From Stenotrophomonas oahuensis (GTDB lineage Bacteria; Pseudomonadota; Gammaproteobacteria; Xanthomonadales; Xanthomonadaceae), in assembly GCF_031834595.1 (NCBI RefSeq), contig NZ_CP115541.1:4148501-4212500 (forward strand): a DNA stretch of 64,000 bases. Direction: 5' to 3'. The position numbers and the translations under genes are program-made. Below the pieces are notes generated by a model. It saw only the letters and a program-made list of their open reading frames with translations. It was not told the DNA's origin and made no database searches. The number at the start of each line of letters is the position of its first letter. Position 1 is the first letter of the stretch. Of the stretch, positions 9,081 to 18,061 are shown piece by piece.

Positions 9081-10738
9081 CAGCGCGGTTCTCCAGTCTG
9101 TTGCAGATGATGGTCGCGCAGCTGCGCACGCAGCTCGCGACGACTGATCTTGCCGACGGCGGTGGTGCCGAACGCCGGCACGAACACCACCTGGTCGGGC
9201 ACCTTGAACGCGGCAACGCCCCGCCCGCGTACCCACGCCTTGAGCTGGGCGGCAGTGGGCGCTTCCCCTTGGGCAATCACGAAGGCACAGCTGCGTTCAC
9301 CCAGATACGGGTCCGGAATCGACACCACCGCCGCATCGAACACAGCACTGTGGGCGAGCAGATGGTCCTCGATTTCCTCGGCGGAAATCTTCTCGCCGGC
9401 CCGGTTGATGTGGTCGCCAGCACGCCCCTGCACCACCAGATAGCCACCCGGCAACTGCTGCACGCGGTCGCCGGTGCGGTAGAAGCCGTCTTCGGTGAAC
9501 GAGCGCGCATTCGCACCGGGGTCGTTGTGATAGGCCCCGATGGTGTATGGCCCGCGCGTGAGCAGATGCCCCACTTCGCCCGGCGCCACCGGGTGGCCGT
9601 GGTCGTCCAGCACAAGCACTTCGTCGTCCGGCGAGATCGGCCGACCCTGCGTGCCCAGCACGATGTCTTCGGCATCATGCAGCCGGGTGTAGTTGACCAG
9701 CCCCTCCGCCATCCCGAACACCTGCTGCAGCTGGCAGCCCAGGCCATCCACAACGCGACGCGCGGCTTCCGGTACCAGCTTGGCCCCGCCGACCTGCATC
9801 ACCTTCAGGCTGGACAGGTCGTGTGCACTGGTCGGGGCCGCCTGCGCCCACAGCAGCGCCAGCGGCGGCACCAGCCCCACGCAGGTCACCTGCTCGCGCG
9901 CGATAAGCGGGAACGCCACGTCCGGACCCGGCCCCGCGCTCAGCACGACCCGCGCGCCGGCATACAGCGCGCCAAGGAAACCGGGCGAACTCATCGGGAA
10001 GTTGTGTGCGGCCGGCAGCGCAACCATGTACACCGTGCTGCGGTTGATCGCGCAGATCTCGTTGCTGGCCCGCACCGAATACAGATAGTCGTCGTGGGTG
10101 CGCGGAATCAGCTTGGACAGGCCGGTGCTGCCACCGGACAGCTGCAGGAATGCCACCGACTGCGGGTCCGGGTCGGGCGGCAGCGTGGCCGTGTCGCCAT
10201 CCAGCGATGCCACACTCGTGAATTCCTCACCGTCACCGCTGATCAGCACGTGCTGCAGCGCAGGACGTGCCGCCTGCAGTTCACGCGCCAGTGTGCGGTA
10301 GTCGAAGCCTTCGTACTGCGCACTGGCGATGTAGGCGTTGGCCTGGGCCTTGTCCAGCACATGGCTCACTTCGGTGAAGCGATGCGCTGGCAGCGCATAC
10401 ACCGGAATCAGGCCGGCGCGGAAAAGCCCGAACACCACCGCAATGAAATCGGCCGTGTTGCCCAGCTGCACCACCACCCGGTCGCCCGGGCGCAGCCCCC
10501 GCGCCAGCAGACCGGCCCCGATACGCCCGGCGTACTGCCAGAGTTGCGCGTAGGTCAGCCGGACCTCACCGCCGATCACCGCAAGGTCATCGGGGTGGGC
10601 CTCGGCGCGCGCGCGCAGCAGGCCCGGCAGGGTTTCGCCCCGCCAGTAGCCGGCCGCGCGATAGCGCGCGACGCGGGCCGCTGGCCAGGTCTGCGCCAAT
10701 GGCAGGCGCGCATGCGCGTCGTTGGAGTGCATCATCAT
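9080..10738 (-). CDS. entE: 2,3-dihydroxybenzoate-AMP ligase EntE
   Basis: Adenylation enzyme of 552 residues that activates 2,3-dihydroxybenzoate as its AMP ester and loads it onto the aryl carrier protein. The core loop reads LSGGSTGLSKLIPR, with FGMAEGLVNYTR in the substrate pocket region, FYRTGDR later on, and the C-terminal Lys in AVGKISRREL. Length and motifs are normal for EntE/DhbE. Three ATGs lie in a row at 10738, 10735 and 10732. The first overlaps the entC stop as ATGA and is taken as the start. Confidence 0.94.
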   Translation of the reverse strand: MMMHSNDAHARLPLAQTWPAARVARYRAAGYWRGETLPGLLRARAEAHPDDLAVIGGEVRLTYAQLWQYAGRIGAGLLARGLRPGDRVVVQLGNTADFIAVVFGLFRAGLIPVYALPAHRFTEVSHVLDKAQANAYIASAQYEGFDYRTLARELQAARPALQHVLISGDGEEFTSVASLDGDTATLPPDPDPQSVAFLQLSGGSTGLSKLIPRTHDDYLYSVRASNEICAINRSTVYMVALPAAHNFPMSSPGFLGALYAGARVVLSAGPGPDVAFPLIAREQVTCVGLVPPLALLWAQAAPTSAHDLSSLKVMQVGGAKLVPEAARRVVDGLGCQLQQVFGMAEGLVNYTRLHDAEDIVLGTQGRPISPDDEVLVLDDHGHPVAPGEVGHLLTRGPYTIGAYHNDPGANARSFTEDGFYRTGDRVQQLPGGYLVVQGRAGDHINRAGEKISAEEIEDHLLAHSAVFDAAVVSIPDPYLGERSCAFVIAQGEAPTAAQLKAWVRGRGVAAFKVPDQVVFVPAFGTTAVGKISRRELRAQLRDHHLQQTGEPR

Positions 10739-11925
10739 GAAACGTTTTCCGTTGAAGCCGCATGGCCGACGCCCAGGGCGCTCAGCATTGCGGTGAATTT
10801 CGCTGCCGTTTCGGCAACTTCGAACTCAGGCTGCGAGCCGGTCACAATGCCCGCGCCCGCGAACACCTGCGCCTGCGCGCCCTGCACGCGTGCGCAGCGG
10901 ATTGCCACATACCATTCGCCATCACCGTCAGCATCCATCCAACCCACTGCGCCGGCGTAGAAACCACGTGGATTCGGCTCCAGCCGGCGAATGCTGTACA
11001 TCGCGTCGTCGCGTGGCGTGCCACACACCGCCGGAGTGGGATGCAGTGCCGCCACCAGCGCGGCCACCGGTGTGGTCGGGTCGCGCAGGGTCGCTTCAAT
11101 ACGCGTGCCCAGATGCCACATGCTGGCGGTGGAATGCAGTTCCGGTGCCTTGGGCGCGCGGATGTCGCTGCACCACGGCGTGAGCGCTTCAACAATGGCC
11201 TCGACCACGTAGCGGTGCTCGTCATGGTCCTTGGCGGAGCCCAGCAGCGCTTCGGCCGCCGCCGCATCTTCGACCGGATCAGCACTGCGACGCGCTGAAC
11301 CGGCCAGCGGATGCGAGCACACGCGTAGCCCCTGCCGCGACACCAGCAGCTCCGGGCTGGCCCCCACCAGCCACGCCGGCGGCCGGCGCGGGTCGCCCGG
11401 CAGCGCCGCGACGAACGGAGCCACCCCGGCATCCTGGCCCAGCCGCAACGCCAGGGCATGCGGGTCGATCGGCGCGGTGGCATTCACGTGCAGGCTGCGT
11501 GCCAGCACTACTTTTCGCAGCGGCGTATAGGGATTGTTCAACGTGTCCAGCGCGTGTTCCACGGCGCGGGCATACGCGTCGGGTGCCGGCTCGCTGCGGA
11601 TGTCGCCGACAAACGCCGGCGTGCTGTGGCCGCCTGACGGTAATGCGTTCATCAACGAAACCGGTTGATACAGCACATCCCACCCGGTTGGATCGAACGG
11701 CAGCGCGCCTACCAGCAGCGGCAGCCCGGCGGGCGCGGCATTGAAGAAGGCGTTCACCCGCTCGTGCAAGGTCGCGGTGCCACCTGCCGGCAGCATGGCT
11801 TGGCAGCCGCGGGCGTCCAGCGTGCGCGTACCGGTGCGCAGCAGGAATCCTGGTGCCGCCTCGTCCAGTGCAATACCGCCGAACATGTCTTCGTTTGCGC
11901 TGGAGAAGTACTGGGCCTCGCTCAT
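10735..11925 (-). CDS. entC: Isochorismate synthase EntC
   Basis: Chorismate-utilising enzyme of 396 residues that isomerises chorismate to isochorismate, the entry step of catechol siderophore synthesis. The C-terminal half has the family signatures [41 protein letters not shown] and [15 protein letters not shown]. The N-terminal third is less conserved, as usual for EntC. The start ATG at 11925 overlaps the stop of the MFS gene as ATGA, and the stop overlaps the entE start, so expression should follow the promoter upstream of the MFS gene. Confidence 0.94.
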   Translation of the reverse strand: MSEAQYFSSANEDMFGGIALDEAAPGFLLRTGTRTLDARGCQAMLPAGGTATLHERVNAFFNAAPAGLPLLVGALPFDPTGWDVLYQPVSLMNALPSGGHSTPAFVGDIRSEPAPDAYARAVEHALDTLNNPYTPLRKVVLARSLHVNATAPIDPHALALRLGQDAGVAPFVAALPGDPRRPPAWLVGASPELLVSRQGLRVCSHPLAGSARRSADPVEDAAAAEALLGSAKDHDEHRYVVEAIVEALTPWCSDIRAPKAPELHSTASMWHLGTRIEATLRDPTTPVAALVAALHPTPAVCGTPRDDAMYSIRRLEPNPRGFYAGAVGWMDADGDGEWYVAIRCARVQGAQAQVFAGAGIVTGSQPEFEVAETAAKFTAMLSALGVGHAASTENVS

Positions 11926-13118
11926 GGCGCGCGCCTCGCATGCAGTGCCGCAGCGACGGACAGCGTCAGCAACAGCACGCCGACCAACAGGTAAGGTAAC
12001 GAAGGGATCACCCGATACAGCAGTGTCCCCACCATCGGCCCGATCACCATGCCGAACCCCTGCACGGAGGCCACCGCACCGGCGGCGGCCCCCTGCTCGT
12101 GCGCGTCCACCGAATCAGCGGCCAGTGCCTGGAACGACGGAAACACGAAGCCCATCCCAAAAGCGGCCAACGCGTAGGTCGCCAGCAGCTGCCACGGCGC
12201 CTGTACCAGGGCCACCGATGCGAAGCCGATGCCGGAAATCAGCGCGCCCACGGCGATCCAGCGCCGCGGCGGCACGCCTTTGAGTTTCATCACCCCGATC
12301 TGCGCCAGGATCAAGCCCACCCCGACCGCGGTCAGCGCCAGCCCGGCCATGCGCGCGCCGTCGGCCGGGCTCAGCCGCAGCCGATCGATGGCGAAGAAGC
12401 CGACCGTCACCTGCGCGATGGTTACCGAGATCATCGCCAGGAACACCGCCAGCACCGGCAAGCGCAGCCGAGCGTCGTGCCAGGCCAGCGTGCTGCGTGG
12501 CCGGTCGGCGGCGGCCGCTGGCGCGGGTGCTGAAGGCAGCCCCCAGGCCACAGCACCCAATGCCAGCAGCGGCAGCAGCGCGGCCACATACAAGGTCAGC
12601 GACAGGTTCTGGTACGCCACCCATCCGGCCGCGGCCGGGCCGATCACCATGCCCAGCGCGTTGGCACTGCCCAGCTTGGCCATCACCCCGGCGCGTTCAC
12701 CCGGCGGGGCCGCGTCGGCGACCAGTGCAGCAGCAGTTGGCGGCACGGCAGCATAGAACAGGCCCACCAGGGCGCGCGTGCCCACCAGCGCCAGCACCGA
12801 GAACCAGACCGCCGGCGGCGACCGCAGCGCGGTGTCTACGAACACCGCCATCACGATATAGATCAGGGCGTAGGCCAGCAGCGCGATCAGCAGCACCCGC
12901 TTGCGCCCGATGCGGTCGCTGAGACCGCCCCAGCGCCGGGCTGACAGCATCCATAACACCCCCGCCGCAGTCACCGACAAGCCGGCATGCCACTCGGACA
13001 ACCCCAGCAGGCGCACCACCGGGCCCACCACCGCCACGAACGACATCATCGCCATCGTGCCCGCCAGGGCGGCGAACACCAGCGCAGGCAAGCCGGGAAC
13101 AGAGGGAGTTGAGCGCAT
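11922..13118 (-). CDS. MFS transporter, probable siderophore exporter
   Basis: Major facilitator protein of 398 residues with about 12 membrane helices. The loop between helices 2 and 3 carries the drug-exporter-type signature GGLSDRIGRKRVLL near residue 65, and a second copy of the fold starts near residue 210. It is the first gene of the entCEBB'FA operon and overlaps entC by ATGA, so export of the finished catechol siderophore across the inner membrane is the natural role, as for EntS. It is not an obvious EntS/MFS_3 member; it looks closer to TetA/multidrug-type MFS proteins, so the substrate is inferred from context. The probable Fur box lies 25 bases upstream of its start. Confidence 0.85.
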   Translation of the reverse strand: MRSTPSVPGLPALVFAALAGTMAMMSFVAVVGPVVRLLGLSEWHAGLSVTAAGVLWMLSARRWGGLSDRIGRKRVLLIALLAYALIYIVMAVFVDTALRSPPAVWFSVLALVGTRALVGLFYAAVPPTAAALVADAAPPGERAGVMAKLGSANALGMVIGPAAAGWVAYQNLSLTLYVAALLPLLALGAVAWGLPSAPAPAAAADRPRSTLAWHDARLRLPVLAVFLAMISVTIAQVTVGFFAIDRLRLSPADGARMAGLALTAVGVGLILAQIGVMKLKGVPPRRWIAVGALISGIGFASVALVQAPWQLLATYALAAFGMGFVFPSFQALAADSVDAHEQGAAAGAVASVQGFGMVIGPMVGTLLYRVIPSLPYLLVGVLLLTLSVAAALHARRAP

Positions 13119-13142
13119 CACACACCACAAGCGAACAATTCG

Positions 13143-13165
13143 CAAATGATAACAGCTCTCATTTG
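13143..13165 (-). promoter_or_regulatory. Probable Fur box of the siderophore operon
   Basis: A perfect inverted repeat, CAAATGA-N9-TCATTTG, with TGATAA and CTCATT cores. It resembles the GATAATGATAATCATTATC Fur consensus in its paired AATGA/TCATT arms. It ends 25 bases before the ATG of the first gene of the ent operon, where a repressor would cover the promoter. It is also about 100 bases upstream of the divergent epsilon-like gene and could affect that promoter too. Confidence 0.75.
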
Positions 13166-13260
13166 TCGTCACACCCCAATCTTCCACACATTGACGTCGA
13201 TCAACCCCTGACAACGCCCGGGGCGGTAGGCTGGACCCACTCCTCCCCCAAGGATGCTGC

Positions 13261-13707
13261 ATGCACTCCACTCCCCTGCCCCCGCAACTGGGCGACGCCC
13301 ACGCCATCGACCTGCAGATCATCAGCCTGATGGGCGAACTCTGGAGCGGCGAAGTCCGCGAAGTCAGCCTGCCCGGCGCGGAAGGCCGCTTCGGTGTAAT
13401 GGCCCGCCACGCGCCGCTGCTGAGCACCCTGCGCGAAGGCATGGTTTCGGTGTTCCCCGCCGGCAGCGAACCGCCGCTGCATGTGTATGTCTCTGGCGGC
13501 TACGTCGAAGTACAGCCCGGCAAGGTGATCGTGCTGGCCGACCTGGCCCTGCGCGGCGAGGACCTGGACAAGGCCCGTGCCGATGCTGCCCGCGAGGCGG
13601 CCAGTTCGCCGATGGCACAGGACTTCACCGATGACGGCTACGCCAAGCTGCACGCCGAACTGATGCTGCAGCGGCTGCAGAACCTGCGCCAGTTACCCCC
13701 ACGCTGA
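13261..13707 (+). CDS. Stand-alone F1 ATP synthase epsilon-like protein
   Basis: A 148-residue protein with the beta-sandwich of AtpC in residues 15-100 (DLQIISLMGELWSGEV, PGAEGRFGVMARHAPLLSTL, VYVSGGYVEVQPGKVIVLAD) and a helical C-terminal part. The match to the epsilon subunit is clear, but no other ATP synthase gene is nearby. It probably has a non-canonical role or acts as an alternative inhibitor subunit. The start at 13261 has AAGGA eight bases upstream. The gene is divergent from the siderophore operon and 31 bases ahead of the anion transporter, with which it probably forms a two-gene operon. Confidence 0.8.
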   Translation: MHSTPLPPQLGDAHAIDLQIISLMGELWSGEVREVSLPGAEGRFGVMARHAPLLSTLREGMVSVFPAGSEPPLHVYVSGGYVEVQPGKVIVLADLALRGEDLDKARADAAREAASSPMAQDFTDDGYAKLHAELMLQRLQNLRQLPPR

Positions 13708-13738
13708 TCCGGGCCCCGCGCCCTCTGGAACCCCCGCC

Positions 13739-15244
13739 ATGCTCGCCTCCCTCAAGGCCCTGTTCCGCTACTTCAACAGCGTTGTACCGTTCCGCCTCGT
13801 CCCGGCGCTGATCACCACCGCCGTGCTGGTCACCCTGTTGCTGCTGCCCTGCCCGGAGGGCCTGACGCCCAAGGCGTGGGGGCTGGTGGCGATCTTTCTC
13901 ACCACCATCGTGGCGATCATCCTGAAGGTGATGCCGATCGGGGTGATGGCGATGATGGCCATCGTCATCGTCTCCCTATCGCAGGTCACCTCCACCTCGT
14001 CCAAAGGAGCCATCATCGAAGCGCTGAGCAGCTTCGCCAGCCCGCTGATCTGGCTGATCGTGGTCGCCATTCTGATCTCACGCGGCTTGAAGAAGACCGG
14101 GCTGGGCAGCCGCATCGGCCTGATGTTCATCGCCCTGCTCGGCAAGCGCACCGTGGGCATCGGTTACGGGCTGACGGTCTGTGAACTGGTGCTGGCCCCG
14201 TTCACGCCCAGCAATACGGCGCGCGGCGGCGGCATCGTGCACCCGATCATGCGCTCGATCGCCAATGCCTTCGAGTCGGACCCGGCCAAGGGCACCCAGG
14301 GCAAGGTCGGCACCTATCTGGCGCTGGTGAACTACCACGCCAACCCGATCACCTCCGCAATGTTCCTCACCGCCACCGCACCCAACCCGCTGGTGGTGGA
14401 CTTCGTGGCCAAGGCGACCAACCAGCAGTTCCACCTGAGCTGGACCACCTGGGCGCTGTGCATGCTGTTGCCTGGCCTGGTCTGCCTGCTGCTGATGCCG
14501 CTGGTGGTGTACCTGTTGTCGCCGCCGGAACTGAAGCACACCCCGAACGCTGTGGATTTCGCCAAGGGTGAGCTGCAGCAGATGGGCCCGCTCAGCGGCA
14601 AGGAGAAGGTGATGATGGGCACCTTCGGTCTGCTGCTGGTGCTGTGGGCCAACATTCCGGCGATGATCTTCGGGCCCGCATTTACCCTCGACCCCACCGT
14701 GGTCGCATTCCTGGGCCTGTTCCTGCTGATCATCACCGGCACCATCGACTGGGATGACGTGCTGTCGGAAAAGAGCGCCTGGGACACGCTGATCTGGTTC
14801 GGGGCCCTGGTGATGATGGCCGAGCAGCTGAACAAGCTCGGCGTGATCACCTGGTTCTCGGAGGGTATGAAGAACGCCATCGTCGCCAGTGGCATGGGCT
14901 GGCAGGCCATTGCCGCCGTGCTGGTGCTGGCCTTCGTGTTCTCGCATTACCTGTTCGCCAGCACCACCGCGCACATCAGCGCCATGCTGCTGGCCTTCCT
15001 GGGCGTGGGCGCACTGCTGATTCCGCCGGATTACGTGATTCCCTTCATGCTGATGATGACCGCCGGCTCGGCGATCATGATGACGCTCACCCACTACGCC
15101 ACCGGCACCTCGCCGATCATCTTCGGCAGCGGCTACGTCACCCTCGGCACGTGGTGGCGCGTGGGCTTCGTGATGTGCGTGTTCGAGTTGCTGGTGTTCG
15201 CGACCGTGGGCGTCGCGTGGTGGAAGGTCCTCGGTCATTGGTGA
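13739..15244 (+). CDS. DASS/SLC13-family anion transporter (CitT/YbhI type)
   Basis: Polytopic membrane protein of 501 residues with about 12-13 helices. The motif TPSNTARGGGIVHPI near residue 155 and NYHANPITSAMFLTATAPNP near 200 are the first substrate/sodium-site loops of the divalent anion symporter family in its CitT/TtdT/YbhI branch. A second related half contains FASTTAHISAML near 405. It should carry di- or tricarboxylates such as citrate, malate or succinate; the exact substrate cannot be read from sequence. The start codon ATG 13739 follows the epsilon-like gene closely, and the gene is followed by a REP palindrome. Confidence 0.85.
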   Translation: MLASLKALFRYFNSVVPFRLVPALITTAVLVTLLLLPCPEGLTPKAWGLVAIFLTTIVAIILKVMPIGVMAMMAIVIVSLSQVTSTSSKGAIIEALSSFASPLIWLIVVAILISRGLKKTGLGSRIGLMFIALLGKRTVGIGYGLTVCELVLAPFTPSNTARGGGIVHPIMRSIANAFESDPAKGTQGKVGTYLALVNYHANPITSAMFLTATAPNPLVVDFVAKATNQQFHLSWTTWALCMLLPGLVCLLLMPLVVYLLSPPELKHTPNAVDFAKGELQQMGPLSGKEKVMMGTFGLLLVLWANIPAMIFGPAFTLDPTVVAFLGLFLLIITGTIDWDDVLSEKSAWDTLIWFGALVMMAEQLNKLGVITWFSEGMKNAIVASGMGWQAIAAVLVLAFVFSHYLFASTTAHISAMLLAFLGVGALLIPPDYVIPFMLMMTAGSAIMMTLTHYATGTSPIIFGSGYVTLGTWWRVGFVMCVFELLVFATVGVAWWKVLGHW

Positions 15245-15247
15245 GAT

Positions 15248-15331
15248 GTACCGACCAACGGTCGGTACCTACCGGATGACACGGTACGTGCCGACCGATT
15301 GACGTGGCAGGTGCCGACCGTTGGTCGGCAC
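15248..15331. repeat. Two GTAG-REP-type palindromes in opposite orientation
   Basis: The first, 15248-15272, reads GTACCGACC-AAC-GGTCGGTAC then CTAC, so its GTAG head is on the minus strand. The second, 15307-15331, reads GTGCCGACC-GTT-GGTCGGCAC after GCAG on the plus strand. A decayed third copy lies between them at about 15284-15303. They lie directly behind the transporter stop codon and are expected to fold in RNA, acting as terminator or mRNA stabiliser. They fit the REP (SMAG-like) family common in Stenotrophomonas. Confidence 0.8.
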
Positions 15332-15377
15332 ACCGACGCATCGGGGTGCGGCAACCGGTCACGTTGCCACACCCTCA

Positions 15378-15425
15378 ACACTACATATGATGTTGACGAT
15401 GAGACGCGTCCACACTATGTTGTGT
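15378..15425 (+). promoter_or_regulatory. Paired NrdR boxes upstream of nrdA
   Basis: Box 1 at 15378-15393, ACACTACATATGATGT, agrees with the NrdR consensus ACACWAWATATWGTGT at most positions. Box 2 at about 15410-15425, CCACACTATGTTGTGT, is weaker. They start 32 bases apart, about three helical turns, which is the spacing known for cooperative NrdR binding. Together they mark the regulated promoter of the ribonucleotide reductase operon, about 195-240 bases before nrdA. Confidence 0.75.
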
Positions 15426-15579
15426 TTATCGGCTCCCCGCTTCCGCCAGGTCCGGTTCTCTCCGCATGGCACCTGGAAGCCCGCCTCTGGTCACCGCCCC
15501 GCTGCGGCCGTGACCTTCCGCCCCCGCCGGGGCCCGCCTCCATGACCGCCGTTTGGACACTCAACGGTTGAAACCTGAC

Positions 15580-15600
15580 GTATCGACCAACGGTCGATAC
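15580..15600 (-). repeat. Perfect palindrome in the nrdA leader
   Basis: GTATCGACC-AAC-GGTCGATAC is a perfect 9-bp stem with a 3-base loop, the same architecture as the REPs at 15248 and 18006. It ends 19 bases before the nrdA ATG and just ahead of the GGAA ribosome-binding site at about 15609, so in the transcript it would form a hairpin next to the translation start. Whether it has a control role or is only a REP remnant is unknown. Confidence 0.7.
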
Positions 15601-15619
15601 CCACCAGCATGGAACTGCG

Positions 15620-17998
15620 ATGAACAACGAATTCAACACCCTGCCCGCCGACGTCGTGCCGGCAGTGGAACCAAGCACCGTGGCCGGCGAAGCCCCGCTG
15701 TGGATCACCAAGGAAGGCGGCAACCGCCGCATGCCGTTCGAGCCAGCGCGCCTGGAGCGCAGCCTGCGCGCGGTGCATGCCGAGTTCCCGGCGCTGGACC
15801 TGGCCGACTATCTGCGCGCCGTGCTCGCCCTGATCACCCGCCGCGCCCAGCTCAGCGCCGATGACCTGGTCGACCTGCTGGTGCGCGAGGCCGAATCCCG
15901 CATCGACCTGGTTGCGCCGGACTGGGAGCACTTCGCCGCGCGCCTGTACCTGCGCCGCCTGTACAAGCGCGCCAGCAAGAACCGCTTCTATGACGCCACC
16001 CTGCGTTACGGCTCCTACGTGGGGCTGCAGGAAAGCCTGGCCGACCGCAATGTGTATTCCATCGACATCCTCAAGGCCTACTCCAAGGAAGAACTGGAAG
16101 AAGCCGGGCGCATGATCGACCCGGAACGCGACAAGCTGTTCGCCTACAACGGCCTGTACCTGCTGGCCACGCGCTACCTCGCCACCGACCACTCACGCGG
16201 CGTGTTCGAGCTGCCTCAAGAGCGCTGGCTGACCATCGCGCTGTACCTGATGCAGCACGAGCACCTGCACGGCGAGCGCTCGCGCCGCCGGCGCATGCTG
16301 CTGGTGCGCGAGGCATACTGGGCACTGTCCAACCTGTACATGACCGTGGCCACACCGACCCTGGCCAACGCCGGCAAGACCGGTGGGCAGCTGTCGTCCT
16401 GCTTCATCGACACCGTCGATGACAGCCTGCAGGGCATCTACGACTCCAACACCGACATCGCCCGCGTGTCCAAGCACGGCGGTGGCGTGGGTGCCTACCT
16501 GGGCTATGTGCGCTCGGCCGGTGCGCCGATTCGGGGCGTTGCCAACTCGTCCGGCGGCGTGGTGCCGTGGATCAAACAGCTCAACAACACGGCGGTCAGC
16601 GTCGATCAGCTGGGCCAGCGCAAGGGCGCGATTGCGGTCTATCTGGACATCTGGCATCGCGACATCGAGGCCTTCCTCGATCTACGCCTGAACAACGGCG
16701 ACCAGCGCCTGCGTGCGCACGACGTGTTCACCTCGGTGTGCCTGCCCGACCTCTTCATGGAAGCGGTGGAACGACGCGGCGACTGGTACCTGTTCGACCC
16801 GCACGAAGTGCACCGGATCAAGGGCTGGTACCTGCAGGACTTCCACGACGAGCAGCGCGGCCAGGGCAGCTTCCGCACCCGCTACGCCGAAGTGGTGGCC
16901 GACGAACGGATCAGCCGGCGTACGGTGAAAGCCATCGATCTGTTCAAGCGGATCATGGTCAGCCAGCTGGAAACCGGCAATCCCTTCATGTTCTACCGCG
17001 ATGAAGTGAACCGGAAGAACCCGAACAAGCACGCCGGCAACATCTATTCCAGCAACCTGTGTACCGAGATCCTGCAGAACATGAGCCCGACCCGGCTGAT
17101 GCAGGAAATGATCAGCGGCGACCAGATCGTCACCACCCGCCAGGCCGGCGACTTCGTGGTCTGCAATCTGTCCTCAATCAACCTGGGCCGTGCGGTCATC
17201 GCCGCGCCGGACCTGCTGGACCACGACGTGCTGGAGCGGCTGGTCAGCGTGCAGGTGCGCATGCTCGACAACGTGATCGACCTCAATCAGCTGCCGGTAC
17301 CGCAGGCCACCGTCACCAACCGAAAGTACCGCGCCATCGGCCTGGGCACGTTCGGCTGGCATCACCTGCTGGCGCAGCAGCAGATCGCCTGGGATGACCC
17401 GCGTGCCGAGGATTACGCCGACGCCCTGTATGAGCGGATCAACTTCCTGGCGATCCGCGCCAGCCTGCAGCTGGCCCAGGAAAAGGGTCGCTACAGCGCC
17501 TTCCTTGGCAGCGAGTGGCATAACGGCGAGTACTTCCGTGCGCGCGGCTACACCAGCCCGGCCTGGCAGGAACTTGCCGCGCAGGTCGGCGTGCATGGGC
17601 TGCGCAATGGCTGGCTGATGGCGGTGGCCCCGAACATGAGTACCGCGCAGATTGCCGGTTCCACTGCGTCCATTGATCCGGTGTATGGCGCGTTCTATTA
17701 CGAGGAGAAGAAAGACTTCCGCCGACCGGTGGCCGCACCGGGGTTGTCGCTGGAGACGTACCCGTATTACGAGAAGGGCGCGTACCGGCTGGACCAGTTC
17801 GCCAGCATTCGTCAGAACGCACGGAGACAGCGGCATGTGGACCAGGCGATCAGTTTCAATCTGTATGTGCCGAGCACGATCCGGGCGAGCACGTTGTTGG
17901 CGTTGCATATGAGCGCGTGGAAGGAAGGGATCAAGACCACGTATTACGTGCGGTCGAACGATATCGATATCGACGAGTGCGAATGGTGCAGTTCATGA
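15620..17998 (+). CDS. nrdA: Ribonucleoside-diphosphate reductase class Ia, alpha subunit NrdA
   Basis: Large subunit of 792 residues that reduces ribonucleoside diphosphates to deoxyribonucleotides. An ATP-cone allosteric domain covers about residues 30-125 (WITKEGG...RRMPFEPARLERSL). Active-site Cys residues are in GGQLSSCFIDT near 260 and VVCNLSSINLGR near 515. The Asn/Cys/Glu triad is in SNLCTEIL near 480. The radical-transfer Tyr pair is in KTTYYVR, and the C-terminal re-reduction pair is CEWC. All expected catalytic residues are present. It is preceded by NrdR boxes and a leader hairpin, and followed after 63 bases by nrdB. Confidence 0.96.
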   Translation: MNNEFNTLPADVVPAVEPSTVAGEAPLWITKEGGNRRMPFEPARLERSLRAVHAEFPALDLADYLRAVLALITRRAQLSADDLVDLLVREAESRIDLVAPDWEHFAARLYLRRLYKRASKNRFYDATLRYGSYVGLQESLADRNVYSIDILKAYSKEELEEAGRMIDPERDKLFAYNGLYLLATRYLATDHSRGVFELPQERWLTIALYLMQHEHLHGERSRRRRMLLVREAYWALSNLYMTVATPTLANAGKTGGQLSSCFIDTVDDSLQGIYDSNTDIARVSKHGGGVGAYLGYVRSAGAPIRGVANSSGGVVPWIKQLNNTAVSVDQLGQRKGAIAVYLDIWHRDIEAFLDLRLNNGDQRLRAHDVFTSVCLPDLFMEAVERRGDWYLFDPHEVHRIKGWYLQDFHDEQRGQGSFRTRYAEVVADERISRRTVKAIDLFKRIMVSQLETGNPFMFYRDEVNRKNPNKHAGNIYSSNLCTEILQNMSPTRLMQEMISGDQIVTTRQAGDFVVCNLSSINLGRAVIAAPDLLDHDVLERLVSVQVRMLDNVIDLNQLPVPQATVTNRKYRAIGLGTFGWHHLLAQQQIAWDDPRAEDYADALYERINFLAIRASLQLAQEKGRYSAFLGSEWHNGEYFRARGYTSPAWQELAAQVGVHGLRNGWLMAVAPNMSTAQIAGSTASIDPVYGAFYYEEKKDFRRPVAAPGLSLETYPYYEKGAYRLDQFASIRQNARRQRHVDQAISFNLYVPSTIRASTLLALHMSAWKEGIKTTYYVRSNDIDIDECEWCSS

Positions 17999-18005
17999 CC
18001 GGTGG

Positions 18006-18026
18006 GTGACGACCGTTGGTCGTCAC
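18006..18026 (+). repeat. Palindrome in the nrdA-nrdB spacer
   Basis: GTGACGACC-GTT-GGTCGTCAC is a perfect 9-bp stem with a 3-base loop in the short gap between nrdA and nrdB. It shares the CGACC-GTT-GGTCG core with the two elements upstream of nrdA. As a transcript hairpin it could set the ratio of the two subunits by partial termination or by protecting upstream mRNA; this is inference. Confidence 0.7.
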
Positions 18027-18061
18027 GCCCCAACCGCCCCCATACACAACGGAAAGACCCC

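Noticed and set aside
5039..10960. Long plus-strand open frames of 487 and 687 codons opposite entF and entE
   Set aside because: They are antisense shadows of well-recognised synthetase genes, rich in Arg, His and Gln, without any domain.
14078..15238. Minus-strand frame of 386 codons opposite the anion transporter
   Set aside because: The peptide is a His/Gln/Arg-rich shadow of a membrane protein gene; no homology pattern.
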